Below are positions 1 to 6,676 of a stretch of DNA of 19,079 bases, in pieces; within the stretch, counting starts at the first letter, position 1, and every line of letters begins with the position of its first letter. The notes beneath the pieces were generated by a model that was not told the DNA's origin, ran no database searches, and saw nothing but the letters and a program-made list of their open reading frames with translations. The stretch comes from Lachnospiraceae bacterium (GTDB lineage: Bacteria; Bacillota; Clostridia; Lachnospirales; Lachnospiraceae), in assembly GCA_009774235.1 (NCBI GenBank), contig VSNJ01000073.1, forward strand, positions 1 to 19,079. Direction: 5' to 3'. Made by a program: the position numbers and the translations under genes.

Positions 1-246
1 TATTTTTGTGAAACAAATGGTTACAACATGGTAGTATCAGTAGATAGCGAAAACAACTGCAGGTATCTGACAGAAACGAATGATTTCCCATATATTGCTG
101 GTATGGATACAGAACAGAAAAAACAGGCAGCAAGGGAATTTCTTGAAGCGGCAGAGGATGACAGCAGCTGGGAAGATGACTGTACATATAGCCAGATTTT
201 TGCGGATGGCGTGGAAGTGCTGACAGAAATTGAAAAAGAATTGTAA
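1..246 (+). CDS. Unknown acidic protein, 3' end only (cut by window edge)
   Basis: The reading frame is open from the first base of the window and ends with TAA at 244-246. About 81 residues are visible and the true start probably lies outside. An internal ATG at 28 exists, but the nine codons before it are open and no clear ribosome site precedes it. The visible part is strongly acidic, with an EAAEDDSSWEDD stretch and a C-terminal EIEKEL, and contains no membrane segment. I do not recognise a family. A good terminator hairpin follows directly at 267-297, which supports a real gene ending here. Its neighbours are AP2-domain genes typical of mobile DNA, so it may be accessory, but no function can be assigned. 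Confidence 0.6.
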   Translation, partial: YFCETNGYNMVVSVDSENNCRYLTETNDFPYIAGMDTEQKKQAAREFLEAAEDDSSWEDDCTYSQIFADGVEVLTEIEKEL

Positions 247-266
247 AAAGTAAAAGTTAACCTGGT

Positions 267-297
267 GCATGGCCAATATTAGTTGGCCGTGCGTTTT
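267..297 (+). terminator. Rho-independent terminator after the first gene
   Basis: Arms 267-276 and 283-292 pair over 10 bp with one G-U pair and a 6-nt loop, followed by GTTTT. It lies 20 bases after the first stop codon and only a few bases before the ribosome site of the AP2 gene (AGGAG at about 300-304). It should therefore separate the two transcripts or attenuate read-through. Confidence 0.6.
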
Positions 298-311
298 AGA
301 GGAGCAGAATA

Positions 312-941
312 ATGGGTGTTGCAGACGACATTAATAATACTTCTGGCATAACTGGCGTCCAGAAAAGAGGGAATAAATGGGCTGCTAATATTGTAGTAAA
401 AGGTAGATTTTGCTGGCTGGGCAGTTATAAAAACATAGAAGACGCCGTCAAAATCCGCAAAGAGGCAGAGAAGCATGTAGAAACAGGGGATTTTACTGAA
501 TGGTTCAAAAATTATCCTTTTGATGGCAGGAAACGTCCCAATAATACTTCTGGTGTAACTGGCATCCAGAAAATTGGGAATAACTGGGTTGCCCAAATTC
601 GTATAGAAGGCAATAATTACTGGCTGGGCAGCTATAAAAATATAGAGGACGCTACAAAAATCCGCAAAGAGGCGGAAGAGCATTTAAAAACAGGGGATTT
701 TACTGAATGGTTTTCTAGCACTAGAAAACGTGTTAATAACACATCTGGTATAACTGGTGTCCAAAAAATTAGGAACAGCTGGTGGGCGCAGATCGGTGTA
801 AAAGGCAAAAATTACTGGTTAGGAAGTTATAAAAATAAAGATGATGCTGTAAAAATCCGCAAAGAGGCAGAGAAGCATGTAGAAACAGGGGATTTTATTG
901 AATGGTTTGAAAATTTTTCTGGTGGCAGGAAACGTCGTTAA
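312..941 (+). CDS. Protein made of three tandem AP2-like DNA-binding domains
   Basis: The protein has 209 residues and an AGGAG ribosome site about 8 bases before the ATG. It consists almost wholly of three copies of an AP2-type unit, starting near residues 8, 77 and 142. Each opens with NNTSG(I/V)TG(V/I)QK, continues with a W-A-x-I strand and WLGSYKN, then a helix with KIRKEAE and a TGDF-EWF end. Arg/Lys-rich linkers (GRKRP, TRKRV, GRKRR) separate them. In bacteria and phages AP2 domains usually accompany an HNH nuclease or integrase domain; none is present here, so this is probably a DNA-binding protein without catalysis. Units 1 and 3 share a 46-bp identical stretch, which suggests recent duplication or conversion. 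The target is unknown. Confidence 0.85.
   Translation: MGVADDINNTSGITGVQKRGNKWAANIVVKGRFCWLGSYKNIEDAVKIRKEAEKHVETGDFTEWFKNYPFDGRKRPNNTSGVTGIQKIGNNWVAQIRIEGNNYWLGSYKNIEDATKIRKEAEEHLKTGDFTEWFSSTRKRVNNTSGITGVQKIRNSWWAQIGVKGKNYWLGSYKNKDDAVKIRKEAEKHVETGDFIEWFENFSGGRKRR
333..938 (+). repeat. Three in-frame tandem repeats encoding AP2 units
   Basis: Units begin at 333, 540 and 735 and are about 195-207 bp long. Bases 450-495 in unit 1 and 852-897 in unit 3 are identical over 46 bp, including third codon positions, while unit 2 has diverged more. The array therefore arose by duplication with later homogenisation of the outer units. Confidence 0.8.
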
Positions 942-1080
942 AAAAGATAAGTATAGCATCCATTTTTTGACAAGTGACATTTAAGTCCAATATAGTTATT
1001 TACAGGCAATTAACTATTAGGTTTATTATACCCTCATTCTTGAGCATTCGCCCCAAAATTTATTTAATAATAATATAATG

Positions 1081-1145
1081 GCAAGAGAAAATAGAATGTC
1101 TTAAAACGCAAAATATAGCATTTATTTTCTCTTGCGATTTTTTTT
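1081..1145 (+). terminator. Inverted repeat / terminator between convergent AP2 genes
   Basis: Arms 1081-1093 and 1123-1135 are perfect 13-bp inverted repeats with a 29-nt spacer. On the plus strand the right arm is followed by GA and a run of T, so it can terminate the triple-AP2 transcript. The right arm also encodes the last codons (RKRK-stop) of the minus-strand AP2 gene. No clear T tract follows on the minus strand. The large loop makes it less than ideal as a terminator. Confidence 0.45.
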
Positions 1146-1823
1146 GTATTCATTTGGGAAATTTTCAGAATACCATTTCCAAAAATCTTTATGTAATTCT
1201 ATTTCTGCAGTTTTCCTAATTTCCTTTGCTTTGGAAATATCATCATAATACCCCAAGTGGTATTTTGTGCCTTGAAATTGTATGCTTGCCTGCCACTTTT
1301 TGATACGTTTATGCCAGCTAACGCCCCTAACTCCAGAAGTGTTATTGGATTGTAAATTATCATGCGTAATTTTAGGAACATTTGTATTTTGAACAAAATT
1401 CTTTTTGTATGCTTTCTTAACATTTTTTTGAAAAAGTTCGTCATGTACGCATCCGCAGCTCGAAACTTCTCCTGATACAAGCATATCCCGCCGGACTTCT
1501 AGCTTTGTATGTTTCTCACAGTCACATTCACACCAATACCAATATCCCCTGCCTTTTTCGCAATGACCAATTTTAATAACCGTCAAATGGTTATATTTTG
1601 CTCCTGACGGTATGATTTTTCTTGGTTCGCTTCTACCACATCCACAATCTTTTTGAGCTGTTCCGAGGTTTTTTATAGGAACATCAATAGTATTTCCACA
1701 TTTCAAGCATTTGCACTTATAAAATGTGCAGTTTTTACCGCAATATTTTTTTAACCCAAGATTTTCAATCACTTGCAAATTTTCAAATACATCCCCTATA
1801 CTTATTTTTCTTTGAGCCCCCAT
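1122..1823 (-). CDS. AP2-domain protein with two Cys-rich zinc-finger-like modules
   Basis: The protein has 233 residues; the ATG at 1821-1823 is preceded by GGGAGG at a good distance. The N-terminal half holds two related modules: one with CKCLKCG and a later DCGCG (residues 37-62), another with WCECDC and a later SSCGC (residues 97-125). These look like paired zinc-binding knuckles. After a basic linker an AP2 domain (about residues 158-210) reads NNTSGVRGVSW, KWQASI and LGYYDD. This architecture is common for phage and mobile-element proteins in Firmicutes and fits sequence-specific DNA binding; no HNH nuclease motif is visible. Its AP2 domain is clearly related to the units of the convergent gene. 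A weak extended -10 (TGTTAGAAT on the minus strand, near 1845) may be its promoter. Confidence 0.8.
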   Translation of the reverse strand: MGAQRKISIGDVFENLQVIENLGLKKYCGKNCTFYKCKCLKCGNTIDVPIKNLGTAQKDCGCGRSEPRKIIPSGAKYNHLTVIKIGHCEKGRGYWYWCECDCEKHTKLEVRRDMLVSGEVSSCGCVHDELFQKNVKKAYKKNFVQNTNVPKITHDNLQSNNTSGVRGVSWHKRIKKWQASIQFQGTKYHLGYYDDISKAKEIRKTAEIELHKDFWKWYSENFPNEYKKNRKRK

Positions 1824-2113
1824 AAGAATCCTCCCGTTATCGCTATTCTAACATAAACAAAAATATTTTAAAAGCAAATATGGGCAGGATAACCGTATAA
1901 AATAAATATTTTATAAAATCAGCATTATCAAAGCACTTTTTAGCAATAAAAAATTGAAAATTTAAAAATTTTAGTCTAAAAATTACTCACAGAAGTAGCA
2001 TTTAATACTTTTTTTAATTTTATGAGGTTATCCTGAATTATAGCTTTTTATTATTCACACGCTCCTTAATAAGTCTGTTATCTATTTCAAACTACACAAA
2101 GGGGGAATTAAAT
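1824..2113. other. Divergent intergenic region, AT-rich
   Basis: This stretch of about 290 bases separates the minus-strand AP2 gene from the plus-strand YHYH gene. No ORF of note is visible. An 8-bp AT-only palindrome with a 4-nt loop sits at 1896-1915. A weak promoter candidate for the downstream gene lies at 2054-2083. Confidence 0.5.
2054..2083 (+). promoter_or_regulatory. Weak sigma-A-like promoter candidate for the YHYH gene
   Basis: TTCACA at 2054-2059 and TTATCT at 2078-2083 are 18 bp apart, with two mismatches to the consensus in -10. The start would give a leader of about 25 bases before the ATG at 2114, with its GGGGG ribosome site. The match is modest and AT-rich sequence offers alternatives. 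Confidence 0.3.
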
Positions 2114-2560
2114 ATGAAACACTTTAAAAAGATAGCAATTATGTTTATGTGCCTTGCTTTGCTATTTCCTTACAATGCAGCTGCACACTCTGGAAGGACA
2201 GACAGTTCAGGTGGGCACCGTGACAACAAAAATGCAAGCGGGTTAGGTAGTTACCATTATCACTGTGGAGGATATCCAGCCCATTTACATGAGAATGGTG
2301 TCTGTCCTTATTCATCATCTGCCAAAACTTCTTCTTCATCATCTTCTTATACTAAAAAGTTTTCTAAGTACTACCAATCTTCAGTAGTAAAGAAAGTACA
2401 AAAGAAACTTAATAAATTAGGATATAAATGTGGTAAAGAAGATGGCATCTATGGAACAAAGACTAAAAACGCTATTAAGGATTTCCAGAGTGATGAAGGA
2501 ATGACTGTCAATGGTGAAATAAAGAAAGCTTTGTTGAAAAAATTAAAAATTAATATTTAA
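2114..2560 (+). CDS. Secreted YHYH-domain protein with a peptidoglycan-binding domain
   Basis: The protein has 148 residues. A Lys-rich start and hydrophobic core (residues 1-24) form a signal peptide ending in NAAA. Next comes a His/Cys-rich YHYH-type domain (about 25-66) with HSGRTDSSGGH, GSYHYHCGG, AHLH and GVCPY, probably binding metal. A Ser-rich linker follows (67-79), then a PG_binding_1-type domain (about 88-145) with VQKKLNKLGY, DGIYGTKTKNAI and FQSDEGM. It should be exported and held on the cell wall. If the peptide is cleaved after Ala24, the mature chain would begin with His25, part of the His-rich motif. A bidirectional hairpin at 2614-2659 separates it from the minus-strand gene that also ends in a peptidoglycan-binding domain. 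The enzymatic role, if any, is unknown. Confidence 0.85.
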   Translation: MKHFKKIAIMFMCLALLFPYNAAAHSGRTDSSGGHRDNKNASGLGSYHYHCGGYPAHLHENGVCPYSSSAKTSSSSSSYTKKFSKYYQSSVVKKVQKKLNKLGYKCGKEDGIYGTKTKNAIKDFQSDEGMTVNGEIKKALLKKLKINI

Positions 2561-2613
2561 AATTACATATTAATATATAACTAAAGAGCTTTGGCAATAT
2601 TTTGTAGCATTTA

Positions 2614-2669
2614 AAAACCAGCAGTTTATTTTTAAAATTATTAAATAACCGCTGGTTTTCTTGTTTTTA
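2614..2669. terminator. Bidirectional terminator
   Basis: Arms 2614-2622 and 2651-2659 (AAAACCAGC / GCTGGTTTT) pair perfectly. T-rich sequence follows on the plus strand and a T run follows on the minus strand. It serves the YHYH gene and the convergent minus-strand gene, whose last codons lie inside the right arm. Confidence 0.65.
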
Positions 2670-3437
2670 TTTTATATCTTTTTCTCCGTTTTACGTATTC
2701 AACAGAAATCTTATACCATGTTGAGAAGTCAACAACTCCTGTCTGTGGCAAGTTAAACACCTGTTGGAACACCTTTACCGCATTAGCTGTCTTTGGTCCA
2801 TATATGCCATCAGATGCAATTTTAGGAATTAGCGGGTAAGCTCTTGATATAATATTTAACTGGTCCTGCATTTGTTTAACTTTACTATTGTTTGAACCTA
2901 TAACCAGCTCGAAACCAGGCCATGAGGCAGGCACCCCTGATATTTCTTCAGAAGTATTAATATAAATTGAGCTTCCATAAAAAGTCCTAAGTATTTCAAT
3001 AGCAGAATATCCTTGGTCTCCAAGGTATTTAGAATCCCACTGGCGCATCCAGTCAGGGCATGATACCTGCTTGCCATCGCAGTATTGTGTAAATAAAGGC
3101 TGTGTTACATTTGGTTTAGAAAGGTAATTAGCAAAAATTGTATCAACTGCACGTGATATACTGTCAAATATATTACGTCCAGGAATCCATTTCTGGTCAT
3201 AAGCAGTAGAAGATGTAATAGTAAAATCATAACCTTTATTCCGGTACCATTCTGTATAAACCCTGTTAAGTGTTATTGACTGTATTGCAAGTATGTTAGC
3301 AAATATTGTAGCTTCTGGCCATGTTGCATAAATTTCACTGGAAGCTACATTTTTAATGTAATCTTTATATCTTACATAATAATTTTTAGCATTCCTGTCT
3401 GATGGAGGTCCATCATGGACTATTATAAATTCGGGGG
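2641..3437 (-). CDS. 3' part of an interrupted gene: SpoIID/LytB-like plus peptidoglycan-binding protein
   Basis: On the minus strand a frame runs from a stop at 3457-3459 down to the stop at 2641. The conserved sequence begins at Glu (3430-3432) with EFIIVHDGPPSDRN and gives 263 residues. The first ATG in frame is at 3048, deep inside the domain, and no ribosome site or start fits the 5' end, so this is a gene fragment. It holds a domain with NVASSEIYATWPE, LNRVYTEWYR, AYDQKW, QYCDGK and WMRQWDSKYLGDQGY-IL-FY, which resembles the SpoIID/LytB fold. A PG_binding_1 domain follows with VKQMQDQLN, DGIYGPKTANAV and FQQVFNLP. Members of this family are full-length proteins of roughly 400-430 residues in Lachnospiraceae. 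The missing N-terminal part is found at 8327-8830, beyond a 4.9-kb element; removing the element joins both in frame to give 427 residues. Confidence 0.8.
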
Positions 3438-3448
3438 ATGGTGTGTGA
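3433..3448 (+). other. attL: left end of the element
   Basis: On the plus strand host sequence ending in AATTC meets GGGGG (3433-3437), then element sequence A-TGGTGT-G-TGA (3438-3448). The proposed crossover dinucleotide is GG at 3434-3435. The element arm TGGTGT-N-TGA is the inverted partner of the arm at the right end. Confidence 0.7.
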
Positions 3449-3453
3449 TGGTC

Positions 3454-3482
3454 TTTTCATATAATGGAAAACATGTTATAAT
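3454..3482 (+). promoter_or_regulatory. Promoter of the element's operon, just inside attL
   Basis: TTTTCA at 3454-3459 and TATAAT at 3477-3482 are 17 bp apart, with an extended TG at 3474-3475. Transcription would start near 3489 and read into the acyltransferase gene at 3525. All six element genes lie on this strand with short gaps or overlaps, so this promoter could serve cargo and recombinases alike. Confidence 0.55.
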
Positions 3483-3524
3483 AACCAGATAATATTGGAT
3501 TATTGTTGGAAAGGCTATATTAGA

Positions 3525-4874
3525 ATGAAAAAGAGTAATAGTAAAAAGGCATCTGCAAGACAAGACAGGGAAGATGCAAAACGCCTGCGGGCTGGATACA
3601 AAAGCACAAAAAAGAACAGCTGGCAGAAGCTTGATAATACGGCTAATCTTTTTCCTGCTATTGCTACACATACAATGACTAATGTATACAGGATAGCAGT
3701 CAGCCTGCATGAGGAAATAGACAAAAAATTGTTGCAGAGAGCACTTGATATGGTTCTGCCTGAATTTGATACTTTTAATGTGCATATGAGAAGAGGAGTG
3801 TTCTGGTATTATTTTGAAACCAACCATAAAATGCCTCCTCTTGTTGAAGAGGAAAGTGATTATCCATGCCGGTATATTGAACCATATCTTAATAATAATT
3901 ATCTTTTCAGGGTGACATACTATAAGAACAGGATTAACCTTGAAGTATTCCATGTACTGGCTGATGGTATGGGTGGTATTAATTTCCTAAGGGAACTTAC
4001 GTACCAGTATTTACGTCTTAAACATCCTGGACTTTGTGGCAATATGGATGAAGGGTTTTCAGATGTTACATCACTTAATACAGAAGATAGTTACCTTAAG
4101 AATTACAAGAAAAGCCACGCAAAAGGCTATAAGACAGCAAGGGCTGTAGAAGTAAAGGGGGAGAGGCTTCCAGCAGGTGAACTTGGCGTTATACATGGAT
4201 ATATGCAATTAGAAGAAATTAAAAGGGCATGTAAAAGCTTTGGTGCTAGTATAAATGAATATCTGACAGGACTTATGGCATTTTCAATTTATTCTGAATA
4301 TCTGCATGGACAAGCTTCTTCAAAGCCTGTTGTTGTATGTGTACCTGTTAATTTAAGGCCTTACTTTGATTCAATGACTACAAGGAACTTTTTTGTAATG
4401 GTCAGTGCACTTTTTAAAACTGAAAAAGATGATTATATATTTGAAGAAGTACTTGCAAAAATAAGGGAAAGCCTTAAGGGACAGATAAATAAAGAACATC
4501 TTGAAGAGCTTTTTTCCTATAATGTATCTAACCAGAAAAATATTTTGTTGCGTTTTGTGCCATTTTTTATTAAAAAACTTGCTATGAAGTTTGTGTACAG
4601 GTCTTCTGCAAAAGCAGGTACTACTACACTTACTAATATAGGTAATATAACTATAGATGATGCTTATAAAGATTATATTAAAGATTTCTATTCTATGATA
4701 TCTGTATCAACTGGGCAGAATATTAAAGGTGCAGTAGTTTCCTATAATGGGAGGCTTGTATTTACCTTTACATCAACACTGGCTGATGTATCTATACAAA
4801 GAAGATTTTTCAGCCTTCTTTCAGAACATGGGGTAAATGTAACAATAGAAAGCAACGGGGTGTATTATGAATAG
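3525..4874 (+). CDS. Condensation-domain / alcohol acetyltransferase-like acyltransferase
   Basis: The protein has 449 residues from the ATG at 3525, preceded by GGAAAGG; a longer frame from a TTG at 3495 lacks a ribosome site. It is cytosolic, with a very basic N-terminus (about residues 1-30). The key motif is HVLADGMGG: His143 and Asp147-Gly148 form the HxxxDG signature of the CoA-dependent acyltransferase superfamily (NRPS condensation domains, wax-ester synthases, PapA, alcohol O-acetyltransferases). The length suits a stand-alone two-lobed enzyme. It probably transfers an acyl or acetyl group to a hydroxyl or amine; the substrate is unknown. The next gene overlaps its end by 8 bases, so the two are translationally coupled. 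The trio acyltransferase / zinc-ribbon membrane protein / hydrolase recurs in Clostridia from my knowledge of the group, and would fit processing of an acylated metabolite or lipid. Confidence 0.75.
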   Translation: MKKSNSKKASARQDREDAKRLRAGYKSTKKNSWQKLDNTANLFPAIATHTMTNVYRIAVSLHEEIDKKLLQRALDMVLPEFDTFNVHMRRGVFWYYFETNHKMPPLVEEESDYPCRYIEPYLNNNYLFRVTYYKNRINLEVFHVLADGMGGINFLRELTYQYLRLKHPGLCGNMDEGFSDVTSLNTEDSYLKNYKKSHAKGYKTARAVEVKGERLPAGELGVIHGYMQLEEIKRACKSFGASINEYLTGLMAFSIYSEYLHGQASSKPVVVCVPVNLRPYFDSMTTRNFFVMVSALFKTEKDDYIFEEVLAKIRESLKGQINKEHLEELFSYNVSNQKNILLRFVPFFIKKLAMKFVYRSSAKAGTTTLTNIGNITIDDAYKDYIKDFYSMISVSTGQNIKGAVVSYNGRLVFTFTSTLADVSIQRRFFSLLSEHGVNVTIESNGVYYE

Positions 4875-5532
4875 ATGTAAACGGTGTGGTATAGATATTA
4901 ATGATGAAACATCAAGATGTCTTTTCTGTGGCATGGTTTTATCAGGTGATGGAAGTAGTACAGAAAATATATATCCTGATATCAGGAATAAGACAAGGAT
5001 GTTAAAGAGGACTATAAATATTATTACTTATTTTGCAGTAGTCCTTGAAATATTCCTTATAGTTATTAATTATTATAATTATTATGGTATAAAGTGGTCT
5101 GTTATTACTGGTGGTGCATTGTTTTATCTGGTGCTTACTCTCCAGTATACTGTAAATAAACGTAATGGACATATCGTAAAAATATTTGTGCAGATGCTGG
5201 GCGCCATGCTTCTTGTAGTTATAATAGATTTTGCGCTTGGATTTAGCGGATGGTCATTTAATATAGGTATTCCATTAATTATACTTCTGATGGATGCTGT
5301 AATACTAATGTGTATGCTTATTAATTATAAGAACTGGCAAAGTTACCTTTTAATACAGATATTTGCCCTTATATCCAGTATATTCCATATGGGGCTGTAC
5401 CTGGCAGGCTGTGTAAACGGACCTTTGCTTCCATGGTTGTCATTTGGGATGTCTGCATTTATATTTACATCTTGTCTTGTAATAGGCGGTAAAAAAGCAG
5501 AGAGTGAACTTAAGAAAAGATTTTATATCTAA
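4867..5532 (+). CDS. Zinc-ribbon membrane protein (DUF6320-like)
   Basis: The protein has 221 residues; the ATG lies within the last codons of the preceding gene. The N-terminus is a short zinc ribbon with CKRCG and CLFCG pairs (Cys4, Cys7, Cys18, Cys21). After a charged linker come about five or six hydrophobic segments (roughly residues 48-68, 72-92, 105-125, 130-150, 155-178 and 187-207), with a basic C-terminus (KKAESELKKRF). It is therefore an integral membrane protein with a cytosolic metal-binding head. I associate this layout with DUF6320 proteins that sit beside condensation-like acyltransferases in Clostridia, but the assignment is from memory. A partner or anchor role for the acyltransferase is plausible; no catalytic motif is visible. 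Confidence 0.7.
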   Translation: MNRCKRCGIDINDETSRCLFCGMVLSGDGSSTENIYPDIRNKTRMLKRTINIITYFAVVLEIFLIVINYYNYYGIKWSVITGGALFYLVLTLQYTVNKRNGHIVKIFVQMLGAMLLVVIIDFALGFSGWSFNIGIPLIILLMDAVILMCMLINYKNWQSYLLIQIFALISSIFHMGLYLAGCVNGPLLPWLSFGMSAFIFTSCLVIGGKKAESELKKRFYI

Positions 5533-5547
5533 ATAGTGAGGTAAACA

Positions 5548-6462
5548 ATGAAAGATAATATCAGCTTAAAAGCAAAAATAGTACGTGAATTAATAAGTAT
5601 TGCAACATCTGACCATCTTATAGGACCTGGCATCAAAAAGGGCACATTCAGGCGCAGGCTTGTAGAACCGCCATGGAGATGTCCTTCTGGTTACTCTGTA
5701 CTTGAAATTAAGACGAAGAATTTTGAAATGGAATTTTTAGAACCACCAGGGGTAAAGTCAGATTGTGTTGTATTACAGCTGCATGGCGGTGGATATATTG
5801 GAAAGATGAGGAATGCTTATAGAAGCTTTGCAAAATATTATAGTGACATGAGGGGAGGCATGAAGGTACTTACTATTGACTACCGTGTTGCACCTGAAAA
5901 CCCATATCCTGCTGCTTTAGAGGATGCAGTTACTGCATATAAATGGCTGCTTGATATTGGATATAATGGTAATAATATAATAGTTGCAGGCGATTCTGCA
6001 GGCGGCGGGCTTTCACTTGCTCTTGCAGGGTATTTGCGTGATAATAACATAAATCTGCCTGCTGCCCTTGTCCTTATGTCACCTTGGACAGACCTCACAG
6101 CATCTGGTGCATCATATGAAACAAACTATGAACTTGACCCATTATTTGGTAATACACGTGAAAGCATGATTTATAATGGTGAATATATTGGAACTAATGA
6201 ACCTGACAATCCCTATATTTCTCCATTATTTGGGGATTTCAAAGGTCTGCCCCGTATGCTTTTCCAGGTTGGAAGCATTGAAATGCTTCTAAGTGATTCT
6301 GTTGATGCGGCGGACAAAGCAAAAGAAGCAGGTTGTGACACAAAGATAAGTATATATGATGGCATGTTCCATGTGTTCCAGATGGCAATGGACATGCTTC
6401 CAGAGTCCAAGCAGGCATGGCAGGAGGTAAAGGAATTTATAGAAAGTATAGAAGAAAGGTAA
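5548..6462 (+). CDS. Alpha/beta hydrolase, HSL-type carboxylesterase
   Basis: The protein has 304 residues, starting 15 bases after the previous stop behind a GTGAGG-type ribosome site. The bacterial hormone-sensitive-lipase signature is complete: HGGGY (79-83) forms the oxyanion hole, GDSAGGG carries the nucleophile Ser150, and GMFHVFQ supplies His275. The acid residue is probably Glu245 or Asp250 in VGSIEMLLSDS. DYRVAPENPYPAALEDA (111-127) is also typical of the family. No signal peptide is seen, so it acts in the cytosol. It would hydrolyse short acyl esters, which makes sense as the reverse or trimming step next to an acyltransferase. The natural substrate is unknown. The recombinase genes follow after 52 bases without a clear terminator. 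Confidence 0.85.
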   Translation: MKDNISLKAKIVRELISIATSDHLIGPGIKKGTFRRRLVEPPWRCPSGYSVLEIKTKNFEMEFLEPPGVKSDCVVLQLHGGGYIGKMRNAYRSFAKYYSDMRGGMKVLTIDYRVAPENPYPAALEDAVTAYKWLLDIGYNGNNIIVAGDSAGGGLSLALAGYLRDNNINLPAALVLMSPWTDLTASGASYETNYELDPLFGNTRESMIYNGEYIGTNEPDNPYISPLFGDFKGLPRMLFQVGSIEMLLSDSVDAADKAKEAGCDTKISIYDGMFHVFQMAMDMLPESKQAWQEVKEFIESIEER

Positions 6463-6514
6463 TATATTGTATATTTAAAGAATAATATAATTAAAAACAG
6501 GAGTTGTAAATGGT

Positions 6515-6676
6515 ATGCAAGTTATCCAGGATTTCACAGAAGAAATAACATGCCATTATGATAATGGGAAAGAGCCAGCAAGTTTTATTGAATGCATGGC
6601 TCTTTTTATGCTGGAACAGGAGCAGGGATGGGATGCAGACTTTAAGCCATGCCAGGCAGAAAGGACGTTGCTATGA
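6515..6676 (+). CDS. Small 53-residue protein coupled to recombinase 1 (candidate directionality factor)
   Basis: The ORF runs from ATG at 6515 to TGA at 6674-6676. AGGAG at 6499-6503 precedes it (11-base spacing); an ATG at 6510 in another frame stops after 12 codons. Its stop overlaps the start of the first recombinase in an ATGA arrangement, which is strong evidence that it is translated and that the recombinase starts at 6673. The product begins MQVIQDFTEEITCHYDNG, has EPASFIECMALFMLEQEQGW in the middle and ends AERTLL; it is acidic and carries three Cys. I do not recognise a family. Size and position suggest a regulator of the recombinase, such as a recombination directionality factor (compare SprB of SPbeta, also under 60 residues), but that is inference only. 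Confidence 0.65.
   Translation: MQVIQDFTEEITCHYDNGKEPASFIECMALFMLEQEQGWDADFKPCQAERTLL

Noticed and set aside
279..683. Long minus-strand ORF opposite the triple AP2 gene
   Set aside because: It lies antisense to a gene with clear repeats and ribosome site; its product mirrors the repeat and has no family features.
312..941. CRISPR-like or non-coding tandem repeat
   Set aside because: Repeats are in frame, about 200 bp long and encode conserved AP2 units.
1081..1135. Insertion sequence terminal repeats
   Set aside because: The arms enclose only 29 bases and one arm is the coding end of the AP2 gene; a terminator-like role explains it better.
2641..3048. Reading the 135-codon ORF from the ATG at 3048 as a complete gene
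   Set aside because: The frame continues conserved far upstream to 3432, and the ATG falls inside a domain with no ribosome site.
3495..3524. TTG start extending the acyltransferase upstream
   Set aside because: No ribosome site precedes it, and it would lie within a few bases of the predicted transcription start; the ATG at 3525 has a ribosome site.
3423..3953. Minus-strand ORF opposite the acyltransferase start
   Set aside because: It is antisense to a well-supported gene and lacks a ribosome site; its range also crosses the att boundary.
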